Of a DNA stretch of 64,000 nucleotides, positions 46,452 to 55,486 are shown one piece after another. How positions within the stretch are numbered: position 1 is the first letter of the stretch; the number at the start of each line of letters is the position of its first letter. Position numbers and translations under genes: made by a program. The notes beneath the pieces were generated by a model. The model was not told the origin of the DNA, did no database searches, and worked only from the letters and a program-made list of their open reading frames with translations. Source of the stretch: Sphingomonas sp. PP-CE-1G-424 (lineage in GTDB: Bacteria; Pseudomonadota; Alphaproteobacteria; Sphingomonadales; Sphingomonadaceae). Location: positions 310,001 to 374,000 of the forward strand of contig NZ_SLXW01000002.1 of assembly GCF_004341085.1 (NCBI RefSeq), read 5' to 3'.

Positions 46452-46557
46452 ACCACCCCGGCGGAGGCCGGGGCCTAATTGGGAAGGTGGGAGTAACGGA
46501 GCGCAGTTCGCCGTTATCTGCGTCCCGCAATTGGGCCCCGGCCTTCGCCGGGGTGGT
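46452..46557. repeat. Palindromic repeat family R1, copy 6
   Basis: ACCACCCCGGCGGAGGCCGG, CCTAATTGGGAA, a centre with GAGTAACGG and CCGTTATC, CAATTGGGCCCCGGCCTTCG. It lies between the convergent OPT and GH130 genes, right after an R2 copy. Confidence 0.9.
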
Positions 46558-46616
46558 GCTTACGCGGGGGTAGTGCTTACGCGTGGGAGAAGGATGGCGT
46601 CCGTGAGACGCCCCCC

Positions 46617-47900
46617 TCACTTCATCGCAGCAAGCATGTCCTTGATCGGCACGAACGCGAAGCCGACCGAGCTGTCAGCGATCCCGTACGGCATGAAGAT
46701 CGTATCGCCATGCTTCAGCGCACCACAGCTGTAGACGACGTTGGGCACATACCCCTCGCGGTCCTGGTCCTTCGCCGCCAAAATCGGCTGGCTCGTCCGG
46801 CCGATCACCTTCGACGGATCGTCCTTGTCGAGCAGCACCGCGCCGATCGAGTATTTCCGCATCGCGCCGACGCCGTGCGTCAGCAGCAGCCAGCCCTCGT
46901 CGAGCTCGATCGGCGGGCCGCAATTGCCGATCTGCACCAGCTCCCACGGGTATTCGGGCGTCAGGATCTTCTCGCCGTCGTCCCAGTCGGTCAACGTGTC
47001 CGACTTGAGCAGGAACAGGTTTTCGCCGTCCTGCCGGCCGATCATCATGTACTGGCCGTTCACCTTCCGCGGGAACAGCGCCATGCCCTTGTTGCGCGCG
47101 GCCGGGCCGGTCATCGGCACGAGGTCGAATGCGCGGAAATCGCGGGTGCGCATCAGTTCGGACTGGATCACCGAACCGTTATACGCGGTGTAGGTGCCGA
47201 TCCACTCATAGTCGCCGTCCTCGTGCTGGAAGCGGACGATGCGGAGATCCTCGAGGCCCTTCGACTGCGCCTGCGTGATCGGGAAGATCACCGTGCCGCT
47301 CAGCGTGCTGTCGCGGTGGCGATAGACGGTGACGGGGCCGATCGGCATCTCGTCCTCGCCGCTGCCGACCGCATCGGTCGCGGTCGCGAACGGCGGTTCG
47401 GGCGCGAGCTTCATCTGGTTTTCGCAGGTGATGATGCCCTCGCGGAACGCGACCGACGAGATGTGACCCTCGCCTACGGCGCGCAACGACATGAGAATGC
47501 GCATCGAGCCCGGCGGCATGCCCGACTGGTCGAAATGCGGCACGGCGCTGGGGTTCATCAGCGCGGCGGCGGCATAGCTGTATTCGTGGCAGAAATACGC
47601 GCCGATCAGCTGGCGCTTCTCGTCGCCGATCTCCGCGCCGTTCAGCCCGAGCATGTCCTCGATCTGATCGTAGCGCGTCATGAACACGCGTCGCGTCTGC
47701 CAGTGGCGTGCCTCGAAATCCTTCAGCACGACCTCGAGCTGCGCGCGCGCCTGTGCGGGCGACATTTCCAGCACTTCGCCGACGAGCCGCTCGGTGCGGC
47801 TCGGTGCGCCGCCATGACCGCCCCAGGCGATATGGAACGGCCGCACGACGACACGCGAAGGGTCCGCGTGCAGCCGCAGCTGGTGGTTGAACAGATCCAT
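46617..47900 (-). CDS. Glycoside hydrolase family 130-type enzyme (glycosidase or phosphorylase)
   Basis: 427 residues from the ATG at 47900. The five-bladed propeller of GH130 is indicated by FNHQLRLHADPSRVVVRPFH, RIVRFQHEDGDYEWIGTYTA, NKGMALFPRKVNGQYMMIGR, IGNCGPPIELDEGWLLLTHG and YSCGALKHGDTIFMPYG. GH130 enzymes act on beta-mannosides, either by phosphorolysis or hydrolysis; subfamily cannot be assigned by eye. It lies 64 bases downstream of a glycosyltransferase gene on the same strand. The pair suggests a cytoplasmic cycle for making and recycling a mannoside. The N-terminal about 100 residues are helical and longer than in many phosphorylases. Confidence 0.85.
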   Translation of the reverse strand: MDLFNHQLRLHADPSRVVVRPFHIAWGGHGGAPSRTERLVGEVLEMSPAQARAQLEVVLKDFEARHWQTRRVFMTRYDQIEDMLGLNGAEIGDEKRQLIGAYFCHEYSYAAAALMNPSAVPHFDQSGMPPGSMRILMSLRAVGEGHISSVAFREGIITCENQMKLAPEPPFATATDAVGSGEDEMPIGPVTVYRHRDSTLSGTVIFPITQAQSKGLEDLRIVRFQHEDGDYEWIGTYTAYNGSVIQSELMRTRDFRAFDLVPMTGPAARNKGMALFPRKVNGQYMMIGRQDGENLFLLKSDTLTDWDDGEKILTPEYPWELVQIGNCGPPIELDEGWLLLTHGVGAMRKYSIGAVLLDKDDPSKVIGRTSQPILAAKDQDREGYVPNVVYSCGALKHGDTIFMPYGIADSSVGFAFVPIKDMLAAMK

Positions 47901-47964
47901 CGTAGCAGTGCCCCGCGTCGTTCCACTCAGCGCACCGTCGCCTGTCAGGCTGTCTCTAGCGTGG

Positions 47965-50235
47965 CTAGGCGACGACGCGCGCCGCTCCTGCCACGCTTTG
48001 CGCTGCCTTTGATACCCCTGAAATGGCACAACTTGCGAGTTGGAGCGCCAAAATCGACTCGGCACCCTGGTTTCGGTTGAGCCCGGTCGGCATCAAACCG
48101 TCGTAGCAACCGCCGTCCGCGACGCTGGCGAGCGGCAGGTCGAGGTCGTTGACGCCGAGGAACCAGCCGTACGCGCGCAACGCCTCGTCACGCCAGCGCA
48201 CGTCGCCGGTCGCGTCATACGCTGCGGCGCACGCATCGACGGTCGCCTGCGCTTCCAGCGGCTGCTGGTCGAACTGCAACGGCTCGGCATAGGGGCGGTT
48301 GAAGCTCTCCGACCCGACCGCGCGGAAGCGACCCTCCGGCGAGGTCTGCTTGGCGACGATCCAGTCGAGCGTGGCGAGACCGCAGTCGATCAGGTCCTGA
48401 CGCCCGAGCGCCTGGCCTGCGCGGATCAGCGCCTGCGGGAGGCGCGTATTGTCATAGGCGAGAACGATTTCGAACCACTGCCATTCCGGACGGCGCGCCT
48501 TGGCGAGCAGGTCGAGATGTACCTTGGGGAAGGCTTCGAGGATCGACAGGGACAGTTGGTGACCGGGCTTGGCCTCCAGCATTGCCGCCGCACCGAGCAT
48601 CGCGAACGCCTGGGCACGCAAGGAGCCGAGTTCGAGCGCCATCGACGCGGTGGAATCGAACATCGCGGTCGCCCAGTCGCGGTGCTTGGCGGCCTGCGCA
48701 TCGCGCGCGGTGACGCCGAGCGACCAGAGCGTGCGGCCGTTCGAATCTTCCGAGCCCGAATCCTCGCACCAGGTGCGATCGAAGTTCATGAAGTTGCGGA
48801 ACCGGCGCGTGTCCGGGTTCCACGCATACTGTACGAACGACGCGTAGATCGTCATCCACTTGTCGCGCGTGACGTCGTCGAGATCGGGCAGTGCGCTCAT
48901 CAGCATCAGCGCGCGGCAATTGTCGTCGATGCAGTAGCCGTGGCGACGATCGGGGATCGAATAGATCGAATGCTGGAGCATGCCGGTCGAATCGCTCATC
49001 CGCTCGACCGCGGCGAAATCAGGCGTCAGCTGCTTCAGCGGGGCTGGCACCTTGGCGAGGCGAAAAGGGCGCGCCGCCACGATCGCACGGATCTCCGTCA
49101 TCATCGCCTCGGCGAGCTTCGGCCAGATCATCGTGCGGCCGCGCGCATAGGCACGCTCGGCCAGACGATTGCGATCGCGGTCGTTCGACATCAGCGCATC
49201 GATCTCGCGCGCGAACGCATCGACGTCGCCGAACGGGACGAGGACGCCGTGGCCATCCGCGAGGATTTCGGTCGCGTGCACGTACGGCGTCGAGATGACG
49301 GGTTTGCCGACACCGATCGCGTAGCTGAGCGTGCCCGACGTGATCTGCGCGGGGTTGGTGTACGGCGTCACATAGACGTCCGCTGCCTGGAGATAATCGA
49401 GCAGTTCGCCATGCTCGAGGAAGGCATCGACGAACGACACGTTGTCGGCGACGCCCTTCTCGGCGGCGAGCGCCTTCAGCTTGTCGCGGTACTTCTCGCC
49501 CTCGTACGCGACGAGGTTCGGGTGGGTCGCGCCAAGCACGACGTACAGCAGGTCGGGATGCTTCGCGATCACCGCAGGCAGCGCGTTGATGACCGTCTCG
49601 ATCCCCTTGTTGGGAGCGAGCAGGCCGAACGTCAGCATGACTTTCCGGCCTTCCCAGCCGAACTTGTCTTTCAGCACGGCGGGATCGAGCAGGTCGCGGT
49701 CGGGCACGCCGTGCGGGATCATGACGATCTGGCGCGAATTCGCACCGTAGACGCGCTGGAGAATGTCGCGGCCACGCTCGGCCATGACGACCACGCGGGC
49801 AGCGCGACGCAGCAGTCCTTCGAGCACGCGGCGCTCGTCGGCGTTGGGCTTTTCGAGGATGGTGTGCAGCGTGACGATGACGGGCAGCGTCGTGCGATCG
49901 AGCAATGCGAGTATATGCTCGCCTGCCGGGCCACCGAAGATGCCATATTCGTGCTGGAGCCAGATCGCCTGCGCACCACTGGCCTCGATCTTCCGTGCGG
50001 TGTCGATATAGGCCGACAGCTCGGGCTCGGGGATCGTGCCCGTGACTTCGGCCGGGTAGTCGTATTTGCCGGGGTGATCGTCCATCGCGTAGACGTCGAC
50101 GGCGATCTCGGGGAAGCGCGCGCGCATGGCCGTGAAAACGTCGGTCGTGAAAGTGGCGATGCCGCACTGTCTCGGCAGGAAATTACCGATCAGCGCCAGT
50201 CGCGCGATATTCCCACCGTCCGCCGGTTTCACCAT
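47965..50235 (-). CDS. GT4-type glycosyltransferase fused to a large C-terminal helical (toroid-like) domain
   Basis: 756 residues from the ATG at 50235, preceded by AGGGACAGGG. Residues about 10-400 are a GT-B fold: ALIGNFLPRQCGIATFTTDV, IWLQHEYGIFGGPAGEHILA, FGLLAPNKGIETVINAL and TPYTNPAQITSGTLSYAIGV, where a GT4 enzyme binds its nucleotide sugar. Residues about 420-740 form an all-helical domain (IYSIPDRRHGYCIDDNCRAL, AFAMLGAAAMLEAKPGHQL, RWRDEALRAYGWFLG), resembling alpha/alpha-barrel enzymes of the epimerase or hydrolase kind. The order GT-GH130 and the fusion point to one glycan pathway; donor and acceptor are unknown. Confidence 0.85.
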   Translation of the reverse strand: MVKPADGGNIARLALIGNFLPRQCGIATFTTDVFTAMRARFPEIAVDVYAMDDHPGKYDYPAEVTGTIPEPELSAYIDTARKIEASGAQAIWLQHEYGIFGGPAGEHILALLDRTTLPVIVTLHTILEKPNADERRVLEGLLRRAARVVVMAERGRDILQRVYGANSRQIVMIPHGVPDRDLLDPAVLKDKFGWEGRKVMLTFGLLAPNKGIETVINALPAVIAKHPDLLYVVLGATHPNLVAYEGEKYRDKLKALAAEKGVADNVSFVDAFLEHGELLDYLQAADVYVTPYTNPAQITSGTLSYAIGVGKPVISTPYVHATEILADGHGVLVPFGDVDAFAREIDALMSNDRDRNRLAERAYARGRTMIWPKLAEAMMTEIRAIVAARPFRLAKVPAPLKQLTPDFAAVERMSDSTGMLQHSIYSIPDRRHGYCIDDNCRALMLMSALPDLDDVTRDKWMTIYASFVQYAWNPDTRRFRNFMNFDRTWCEDSGSEDSNGRTLWSLGVTARDAQAAKHRDWATAMFDSTASMALELGSLRAQAFAMLGAAAMLEAKPGHQLSLSILEAFPKVHLDLLAKARRPEWQWFEIVLAYDNTRLPQALIRAGQALGRQDLIDCGLATLDWIVAKQTSPEGRFRAVGSESFNRPYAEPLQFDQQPLEAQATVDACAAAYDATGDVRWRDEALRAYGWFLGVNDLDLPLASVADGGCYDGLMPTGLNRNQGAESILALQLASCAISGVSKAAQSVAGAARVVA

Positions 50236-50299
50236 ACCCTGTCCCTCGTTTGAGCGCGCACTTCTGGGAGAACCCGGTCGCGCATCCATTTGAACGGTT

Positions 50300-50380
50300 C
50301 AGGTAGCATAAAGTTTCATCACATACTGCACTGCAGCACGGGAATAATATCAATCTAAATCAAATCGATATTTCAGGCGC
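50300..50380 (-). promoter_or_regulatory. AT-rich spacer upstream of the glycosyltransferase operon
   Basis: The stretch with AATAATATCAATCTAAATCA and AAATCGATATTTC is far more AT-rich than the rest of the window. A CTGCACTGCAG near-palindrome lies at 50326-50336. The glycosyltransferase ATG is 65 bases beyond its edge. It probably contains the operon's promoter; no convincing -35/-10 pair stands out. Confidence 0.4.
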
Positions 50381-50381
50381 C

Positions 50382-50840
50382 TCAACCGCGACCGCGATAC
50401 GAGGCGACTCCCTGGTCCGGCAGCCACAGATCTTGCGGCGGTGCACTCGATTGCCAGAACACGTCGATCGGGATTCCGCCACGCGGATACCAATAGCCGC
50501 CGATGCGCAGCCACACCGGTTTCATCTCGTCGAACAGGCGCTCGCCGATGCCCACGGTGCAATCCTCGTGGAACCCGGCGTGGTTGCGGAAGCTGCTCAG
50601 GAACAGTTTGAGCGACTTGGATTCGACGATCGTCTCGCCCGGCACATAGTCGATCACGAGGTGCGCGAAGTCGGGCTGGCCGGTGACGGGGCACAGCGAC
50701 GTGAACTCGGGCGCCGCGAACCGCACCAGATACGTCCGGCCCGGCCGCGGGTTCGGAACATAATCGAGCACGGCCTCTTCTGGAGAGGCGGGGAGGGCGC
50801 TGTTCTGGCCGAGATGCAATGGGTTGGCGGGTGCGGTCAT
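50382..50840 (-). CDS. queF: NADPH-dependent 7-cyano-7-deazaguanine reductase
   Basis: 152 residues from the ATG at 50840, the short (type I) QueF. The active-site Cys50 and Asp57 lie in [20 protein letters not shown], the NADPH motif is [20 protein letters not shown], and [15 protein letters not shown] follows. It reduces preQ0 to preQ1 in queuosine synthesis. No other queuosine gene is in the window, and no preQ1 riboswitch is visible in the leader. Its upstream region is shared with the photolyase gene and is mostly an R4 repeat. Confidence 0.95.
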   Translation of the reverse strand: MTAPANPLHLGQNSALPASPEEAVLDYVPNPRPGRTYLVRFAAPEFTSLCPVTGQPDFAHLVIDYVPGETIVESKSLKLFLSSFRNHAGFHEDCTVGIGERLFDEMKPVWLRIGGYWYPRGGIPIDVFWQSSAPPQDLWLPDQGVASYRGRG

Positions 50841-50894
50841 AGTGCGCCATGTAGGATGCGATTCGAATGCCGCAAAGTGGGTGATGCTTTCCTC

Positions 50895-50991
50895 CGTCAT
50901 GCCGGGCTCGTTCCGGCATCCACCCGTCCGCGGACTCCACGGGCGGCGAGCGTGCGGAACGGTGGACCCCGGAACAGGTCCGGGTGACGGA
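50895..50991. repeat. Palindromic repeat family R4, copy 3
   Basis: CCGTCATGCCGGGCTCGTTC, GGCATCCACCCGTCCGCG, CGTGCGGAACGGTGG, ACCCCGGAACAGGTCCGGGT with GACGG at the end. Relative to copies 1 and 2 it is inverted. It fills most of the divergent spacer between queF and the photolyase gene and ends 12 bases before the photolyase ATG. Confidence 0.85.
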
Positions 50992-51003
50992 GTGGGTGCT
51001 GAT

Positions 51004-52551
51004 ATGACGACGACACTCGTACCGATCCTCGGCGACCAGCTCACGATCGACCTCGCCTCGCTCCGGGACTGTGATCCCGAAACCACGATCGTGCTGATGA
51101 TGGAGGTCGACGAGGAGACGACCTACGTCCGTCACCACAAGCGCAAGATCGCGTATATCCTGTCGGCGATGCGCCACCATGCCGAGGCGCTGCGCGAAGC
51201 CGGGTGGACGGTCGAATACACGCAGCTCGACGACCCCGACAACGCCGGCAGCTTCACCGGCGAGATCGCGCGTGCGGTCGAGCGGCATGACCCCGAACGG
51301 ATCGTCGTCACCGAGGGCGGCGAGTGGCGCGTGATGGCGATGCTCGAAAGTTGGGAGACGCTGTTCGGCATCCCCGTCGAAATCCGCAGCGATGATCGTT
51401 TTCTCGCCAGTCATGCCGATTTCGAGACCTGGGCGGCGGAGCGCAAATCGCTGACGATGGAGTGGTTCTATCGCCAGATGCGGACGCGGACCGGGTTGTT
51501 GATGACCGCCGGCAAGCCCGAGGGCGATCGCTGGAACTTCGACAAGGAGAACCGCAAACCCGCCAAGAACGACCTGCTGATGCCGCGTCCGCTAGTGTTC
51601 GTGCCGGATGCGATCACGCAAGGCGTGCTGGCGCTGGTGGCGGAGCGGTTCGCGGATCATCCGGGGAGTCTCGACGGGTTCGAGTACGCCGTGACCGCGA
51701 AGGATGCGGAGCGGCAGGCGACGAATTTTTTCAAGCACGCGCTCGCGCAGTTCGGCGACTACGAGGACGCGATGCTGACGGGCGAGCGGCATCTGTGGCA
51801 CTCGATCCTGTCGCCGTACATCAACTCGGGGCTGCTCGATCCGCTCGACCTGTGCCGTCGCGCGGAGGCGGAGTATCGCGCCGGTCGAGCGCCGCTCAAC
51901 GCGGTCGAGGGGTATATTCGCCAGATCATCGGCTGGCGCGAATATATGCGTGGGATCTACTGGCGCGAGGGACCGGAGTACGTCGAGCGCAACTTCCTCG
52001 ATCATCACCGCGAACTCCCCGGCTGGTACTGGACCGGCGAGACCGACATGCATTGCCTGCGCGAGGCGATCGACCAGACGCTGGAGACCGCGCACGCGCA
52101 TCACATCCAGCGGCTGATGGTCACGGGCAATTTCGCGCTGCTGATCGGCGCGGACCCGGCCAAGGTGCACCTCTGGTATCTGGAGGTGTATGTCGACGCG
52201 TATGAATGGGTCGAATTGCCCAATACGCTGGGGATGAGCCAGTTCGGCGATGGCGGCCTGCTCGGGTCGAAGCCGTATATTTCGTCGGGCGCGTATATCG
52301 ACCGGATGTCCGATTATTGCGGGACGTGCCGGTATAACGTGAAGCAGCGGACCGGGCCCGATGCGTGTCCGTTCAACGCGCTGTACTGGGATTTCCTCGC
52401 GCGGCACGAGGACAAGCTGGGGCGCAACAACCGGCTGGCGATGCCATATCGCAACTGGGCGAAACAGTCCGAGGCGGACCGCGAGGCGACGCGTGCGCAG
52501 GCGGCCGGGTTCCTCGCCTCCCTCGACGCGAGCGGCCCGGCTGGCTACTGA
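51004..52551 (+). CDS. Iron-sulfur bacterial cryptochrome/photolyase (FeS-BCP, (6-4) photolyase type)
   Basis: 515 residues from the ATG at 51004. It begins [16 protein letters not shown] and has the antenna-domain block [20 protein letters not shown]. The C-terminal FAD domain includes [39 protein letters not shown] and [19 protein letters not shown]. Four cysteines fit the [4Fe-4S] ligands of the prokaryotic (6-4) photolyases: C351 (DMHCLRE), C439 and C442 (DYCGTC) and C455 (DACPF). This spacing matches PhrB of Agrobacterium. It should repair (6-4) photoproducts in blue light, with a lumazine antenna. It begins a plus-strand run with sseA. Confidence 0.95.
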   Translation: MTTTLVPILGDQLTIDLASLRDCDPETTIVLMMEVDEETTYVRHHKRKIAYILSAMRHHAEALREAGWTVEYTQLDDPDNAGSFTGEIARAVERHDPERIVVTEGGEWRVMAMLESWETLFGIPVEIRSDDRFLASHADFETWAAERKSLTMEWFYRQMRTRTGLLMTAGKPEGDRWNFDKENRKPAKNDLLMPRPLVFVPDAITQGVLALVAERFADHPGSLDGFEYAVTAKDAERQATNFFKHALAQFGDYEDAMLTGERHLWHSILSPYINSGLLDPLDLCRRAEAEYRAGRAPLNAVEGYIRQIIGWREYMRGIYWREGPEYVERNFLDHHRELPGWYWTGETDMHCLREAIDQTLETAHAHHIQRLMVTGNFALLIGADPAKVHLWYLEVYVDAYEWVELPNTLGMSQFGDGGLLGSKPYISSGAYIDRMSDYCGTCRYNVKQRTGPDACPFNALYWDFLARHEDKLGRNNRLAMPYRNWAKQSEADREATRAQAAGFLASLDASGPAGY

Positions 52552-52575
52552 CCGATCGAGCACAAGGAGCCGCAT

Positions 52576-53406
52576 ATGGACGCGTTGGTAAGCACCGAAT
52601 GGCTGGCGAACGAACTGGGCGCGAGTGATCTGCGGATCGTCGACGCGACCTACGCCGAGGGCCGCGATGCGGCAGCGGAGTATGAGGCGGCACATATCCC
52701 CGGTGCGGTGTTCATGAACCTCAGCGAGTTGCGCGATACCGACAGCGACCTGCCCAACACGCTGCCCTCGGCGGAGAAATTCGCGAGCCGGATGCAGACG
52801 CTGGGGCTCGGCGATGGCAGCCGGATCGTGCTGTACGACAGTTCCCCCTGGCACACGGCAGCGCGCGCGTGGTGGTTGCTGCGGCTGTTCGGCGCGCACA
52901 ACGTGGCGATCCTCGATGGCGGTTTCGCCAAGTGGCAGGCCGAGGGGCGCGAGATCGCAACCGGCAAGGAAACGCCGCGGCATCGTCACTTCACGACCTG
53001 GGCGGACCTGAAGGGCGTGCGCGATCTCGACCAGATGAAGGCGAACGTCGCAAGCGGGGCGGAGCAGGTGCTCGACGCGCGCTCGGCGACGCGCTTCACC
53101 GGCGTGGAGGAAGACCCGCGCCCGGGCACCGCGCCGGGGCATATTCCGGGCTCGAAGAACCTGCCGCAGGGCGCGGTGTTCAACGCGGACGGGACGTGGA
53201 AGGCCGGCGACGCGCTGAAGGCCGAGTTCGACAAGGCAGGCATCGACTTGGCGAAGCCGATCGTGATGACCTGCGGCTCGGGTATCACCGCGTCGGTGCT
53301 CGCGTTCGGCGCGCACCTGCTCGGCAACGACGCGGCGCTGTACGACGGCAGCTGGTCAGAATGGGGCGGCGATCCCGAGACACCCAAGGCGACAGGAACG
53401 GCATGA
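52576..53406 (+). CDS. sseA: 3-mercaptopyruvate sulfurtransferase
   Basis: 276 residues, two rhodanese domains. The N-terminal one is inactive (YDSSPWHTAARAWWLLRLFG replaces the cysteine loop). The C-terminal one has catalytic Cys233 in VMTCGSGITASVLA; CGSGxTA distinguishes mercaptopyruvate sulfurtransferase from thiosulfate rhodanese (CRxGxR). AHIPGAVFMNLSELRD and PGHIPGSKNLP are conserved pre-loop motifs. It moves sulfur from 3-mercaptopyruvate to thiol acceptors. GGAG precedes the ATG, 25 bases after the photolyase stop. The next gene overlaps its stop by four bases, joining it to a sulfur amino-acid enzyme. Confidence 0.94.
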   Translation: MDALVSTEWLANELGASDLRIVDATYAEGRDAAAEYEAAHIPGAVFMNLSELRDTDSDLPNTLPSAEKFASRMQTLGLGDGSRIVLYDSSPWHTAARAWWLLRLFGAHNVAILDGGFAKWQAEGREIATGKETPRHRHFTTWADLKGVRDLDQMKANVASGAEQVLDARSATRFTGVEEDPRPGTAPGHIPGSKNLPQGAVFNADGTWKAGDALKAEFDKAGIDLAKPIVMTCGSGITASVLAFGAHLLGNDAALYDGSWSEWGGDPETPKATGTA

Positions 53407-54599
53407 GCGATACGAACAAGCCGGTCGGCGACGCGACCAAGGTCGTCCTCGCCGGTCGTCGCCCGGAATGGACTCAAGGTATCGTCAGCCCGCCGGTCTG
53501 GCGCGCCTCGACGATCCTCTATGATTCCGTCGGCCATCTCCGCGACAGCGCCACGCGCGATACGCATCACCGGCTGTTCTACGGGCGCAAGGGCACGCCG
53601 ACGCAGTGGAGCCTCGCCGACGCGCTGACTTCGCTGGAGCCCGGTGCGGAGGGGACGTTCCTCTATTGCTCGGGTGTGGCTGCAATCGCGGCGGCCCTGC
53701 TGTCCGTGCTGTCGCCCGGCGACGAACTGCTGCTGGTCGACAGCGCCTATGACCCGACGCGCGGCATGGCGGGCGGGCTGCTCAAGCGGTTTGGCATCAC
53801 CACGCGCTATTACGACCCGATGATCGGCGCGGGAATCGCGGACCTGATCAGTGACAATACGCGGGCGATCTTCATGGAAAGTCCCGGCTCCTTGAGCTTC
53901 GAAGTACAGGACGTGCCCGCGATCGTCGCTGCGGCCAAGGCGCGGGGCGTGACCACCCTGCTCGACAACACCTGGGCCACCCCGCTGTTCTTCCCCGCGA
54001 TCGAGCGCGGCGTCGACCTGACGATCCTCGCCGGCACGAAATACGTCGTCGGCCATTCGGACGTGATGCTCGGCTCGGTCACCGCAGCGCCTGGCCATTT
54101 CAAGAAATTACGCGAGACGAGTTTCCAGCTCGGCCAGGTCGCCAGCCCCGACGATTGCTGGCTCGGCAGCCGGGGCCTGCGGACGATGGCGGTCCGCCTC
54201 GCGCAGCACCAGTCGAGCGCTCTCACCATTGCCAATTGGCTAAAAGGCCGCCCCGAAGTCGCGCAGGTGCTCCACCCGGCACTCCCCGACTGCCCCGGCC
54301 ACGACTTGTTCGTCCGCGACTTCAAGGGCTCCAGCGGCCTGTTCTCGTTCGTCCTCAACGGCGGCGACGAGACATCGCGCGCCGCGTTGATCGACACGCT
54401 GCAACTGTTCGGCATCGGCTATAGCTGGGGCGGTTTCGAAAGCCTCGCCATCCCCGCCGACCCGCAGCGCCACCGTAGCGTCACCAAGCGCGAAGCCGCC
54501 GGCCCGATGGTCCGCCTCCAGATCGGTCTCGAAGACCCGGCCGACCTGATCGCCGATCTCGAAGCCGGGCTCGCCGCCTTCTCTGCCGCAAAGGTCTAG
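53403..54599 (+). CDS. metC: Cystathionine beta-lyase-type PLP enzyme (trans-sulfuration family)
   Basis: 398 residues from the overlapping ATG. It is a fold-type I PLP enzyme of the Cys/Met metabolism family: GIVSPPVWRASTILYDS, HHRLFYGRKGTPTQWSLADA, LLDNTWATPLFFPAIERGVD and the PLP lysine K213 in AGTKYVVGHSDVMLG. GYSWGGFESLAIP is typical of MetC-type lyases. It would cleave cystathionine to homocysteine, pyruvate and ammonia, or act as a cysteine desulfhydrase. Coupling with sseA supports a role in cysteine/sulfur turnover. It is followed 18 bases later by bluB. Confidence 0.93.
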   Translation: MSDTNKPVGDATKVVLAGRRPEWTQGIVSPPVWRASTILYDSVGHLRDSATRDTHHRLFYGRKGTPTQWSLADALTSLEPGAEGTFLYCSGVAAIAAALLSVLSPGDELLLVDSAYDPTRGMAGGLLKRFGITTRYYDPMIGAGIADLISDNTRAIFMESPGSLSFEVQDVPAIVAAAKARGVTTLLDNTWATPLFFPAIERGVDLTILAGTKYVVGHSDVMLGSVTAAPGHFKKLRETSFQLGQVASPDDCWLGSRGLRTMAVRLAQHQSSALTIANWLKGRPEVAQVLHPALPDCPGHDLFVRDFKGSSGLFSFVLNGGDETSRAALIDTLQLFGIGYSWGGFESLAIPADPQRHRSVTKREAAGPMVRLQIGLEDPADLIADLEAGLAAFSAAKV

Positions 54600-54617
54600 A
54601 CGATTTCCGATCGACGC

Positions 54618-55265
54618 GTGTTCAAGCGGGAGGCTGACGCACCCATCTTCGGCCCTGCGTTCCAGGCCGAGCTGGACACGCTGTTCCGCTGGCGTCGAGA
54701 CGTCCGGCGGTTTCGGCGCGATGCGTTGCCGAGCGGGCTGCTCGACCGGTTGCTAGAGACGGCGAACGCCGCCCCGTCGGTTGGGCTGAGCCAGCCGTGG
54801 CGGTTCGTCACGGTCGACGACCCCGCCCGCCGCGCCGCGGTCCGCGCCGATTTCGAGGCGTGCAATGCGGCGGCGCTGGCGACGCAGGATGGAACGCGGG
54901 CGGCGAACTACGCGCGGCTCAAGCTCGCGGGGCTCGAACAGGCGCCGTGTCATGTCGCGGTGTTCGTCGAACCCGACCCGGAGCAGGGCCACGGTCTCGG
55001 TCGCCGGACCATGCCCGAGAGCGTGGCGTATTCCGCCGTCATCGCGGTCCACACCCTGTGGCTTGCCGCCCGCGCGCACGGGATCGGCCTCGGCTGGGTC
55101 TCGATTCTGGACCCGTCACGCATCCGTACGATCCTCGACGTACCCGAAGCCTGGCAGCTCGTCGCGTATCTCTGCATCGGATACCCCGAGATCGACGCGG
55201 TCACCCCGGAACTGGAGCGCGACGGCTGGGAAAAACGGCGTTCGATCAGCATAGTGGCGCGCTGA
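54618..55265 (+). CDS. bluB: 5,6-dimethylbenzimidazole synthase
   Basis: 215 residues, GTG start at 54618; no ATG fits. The nitroreductase-like fold has RWRRDVRRFRRDALPSGLLD, the BluB signature APSVGLSQPWRFVTV, PCHVAVFVEPDPEQGHGLGR and LGWVSILDPSRIRTILDVPE, with YLCIGYPEID near the end. BluB converts FMNH2 and oxygen into dimethylbenzimidazole, the lower ligand of vitamin B12. No other cobalamin gene is visible in the window, so this may serve remodelling or a pathway located elsewhere. It lies on the same strand as the sulfur genes and may be co-transcribed. Confidence 0.93.
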   Translation: MFKREADAPIFGPAFQAELDTLFRWRRDVRRFRRDALPSGLLDRLLETANAAPSVGLSQPWRFVTVDDPARRAAVRADFEACNAAALATQDGTRAANYARLKLAGLEQAPCHVAVFVEPDPEQGHGLGRRTMPESVAYSAVIAVHTLWLAARAHGIGLGWVSILDPSRIRTILDVPEAWQLVAYLCIGYPEIDAVTPELERDGWEKRRSISIVAR

Positions 55266-55486
55266 AACGTACCTGCGGCCGGCGCCGACTACCCGGCGAC
55301 ACTGTGGCGCATGCGCAACATGCGTGCTGTCAAAGCCCGATTGTACGCAAGATTCGCTTGTGCGCTGCACCATGCGCTGTCATCCCGATGTCATCGTCGG
55401 AAAGACCGCGCTGGGGTTCGGCCCCTAAAGATGCGGCGTCCGCGGATGCAGGGCGGACATCGACTTCCGGTATCGAAAGGGAAACG

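Noticed and set aside
48040..50253. A 737-codon plus-strand frame opposite the glycosyltransferase gene
   Set aside because: Composition typical of antisense shadows in GC-rich genes; the minus-strand protein has clear GT4 motifs.
50841..50894. preQ1 riboswitch before queF
   Set aside because: No C-rich loop plus A-rich tail pseudoknot pattern is visible, and the leader is mostly an R4 repeat.
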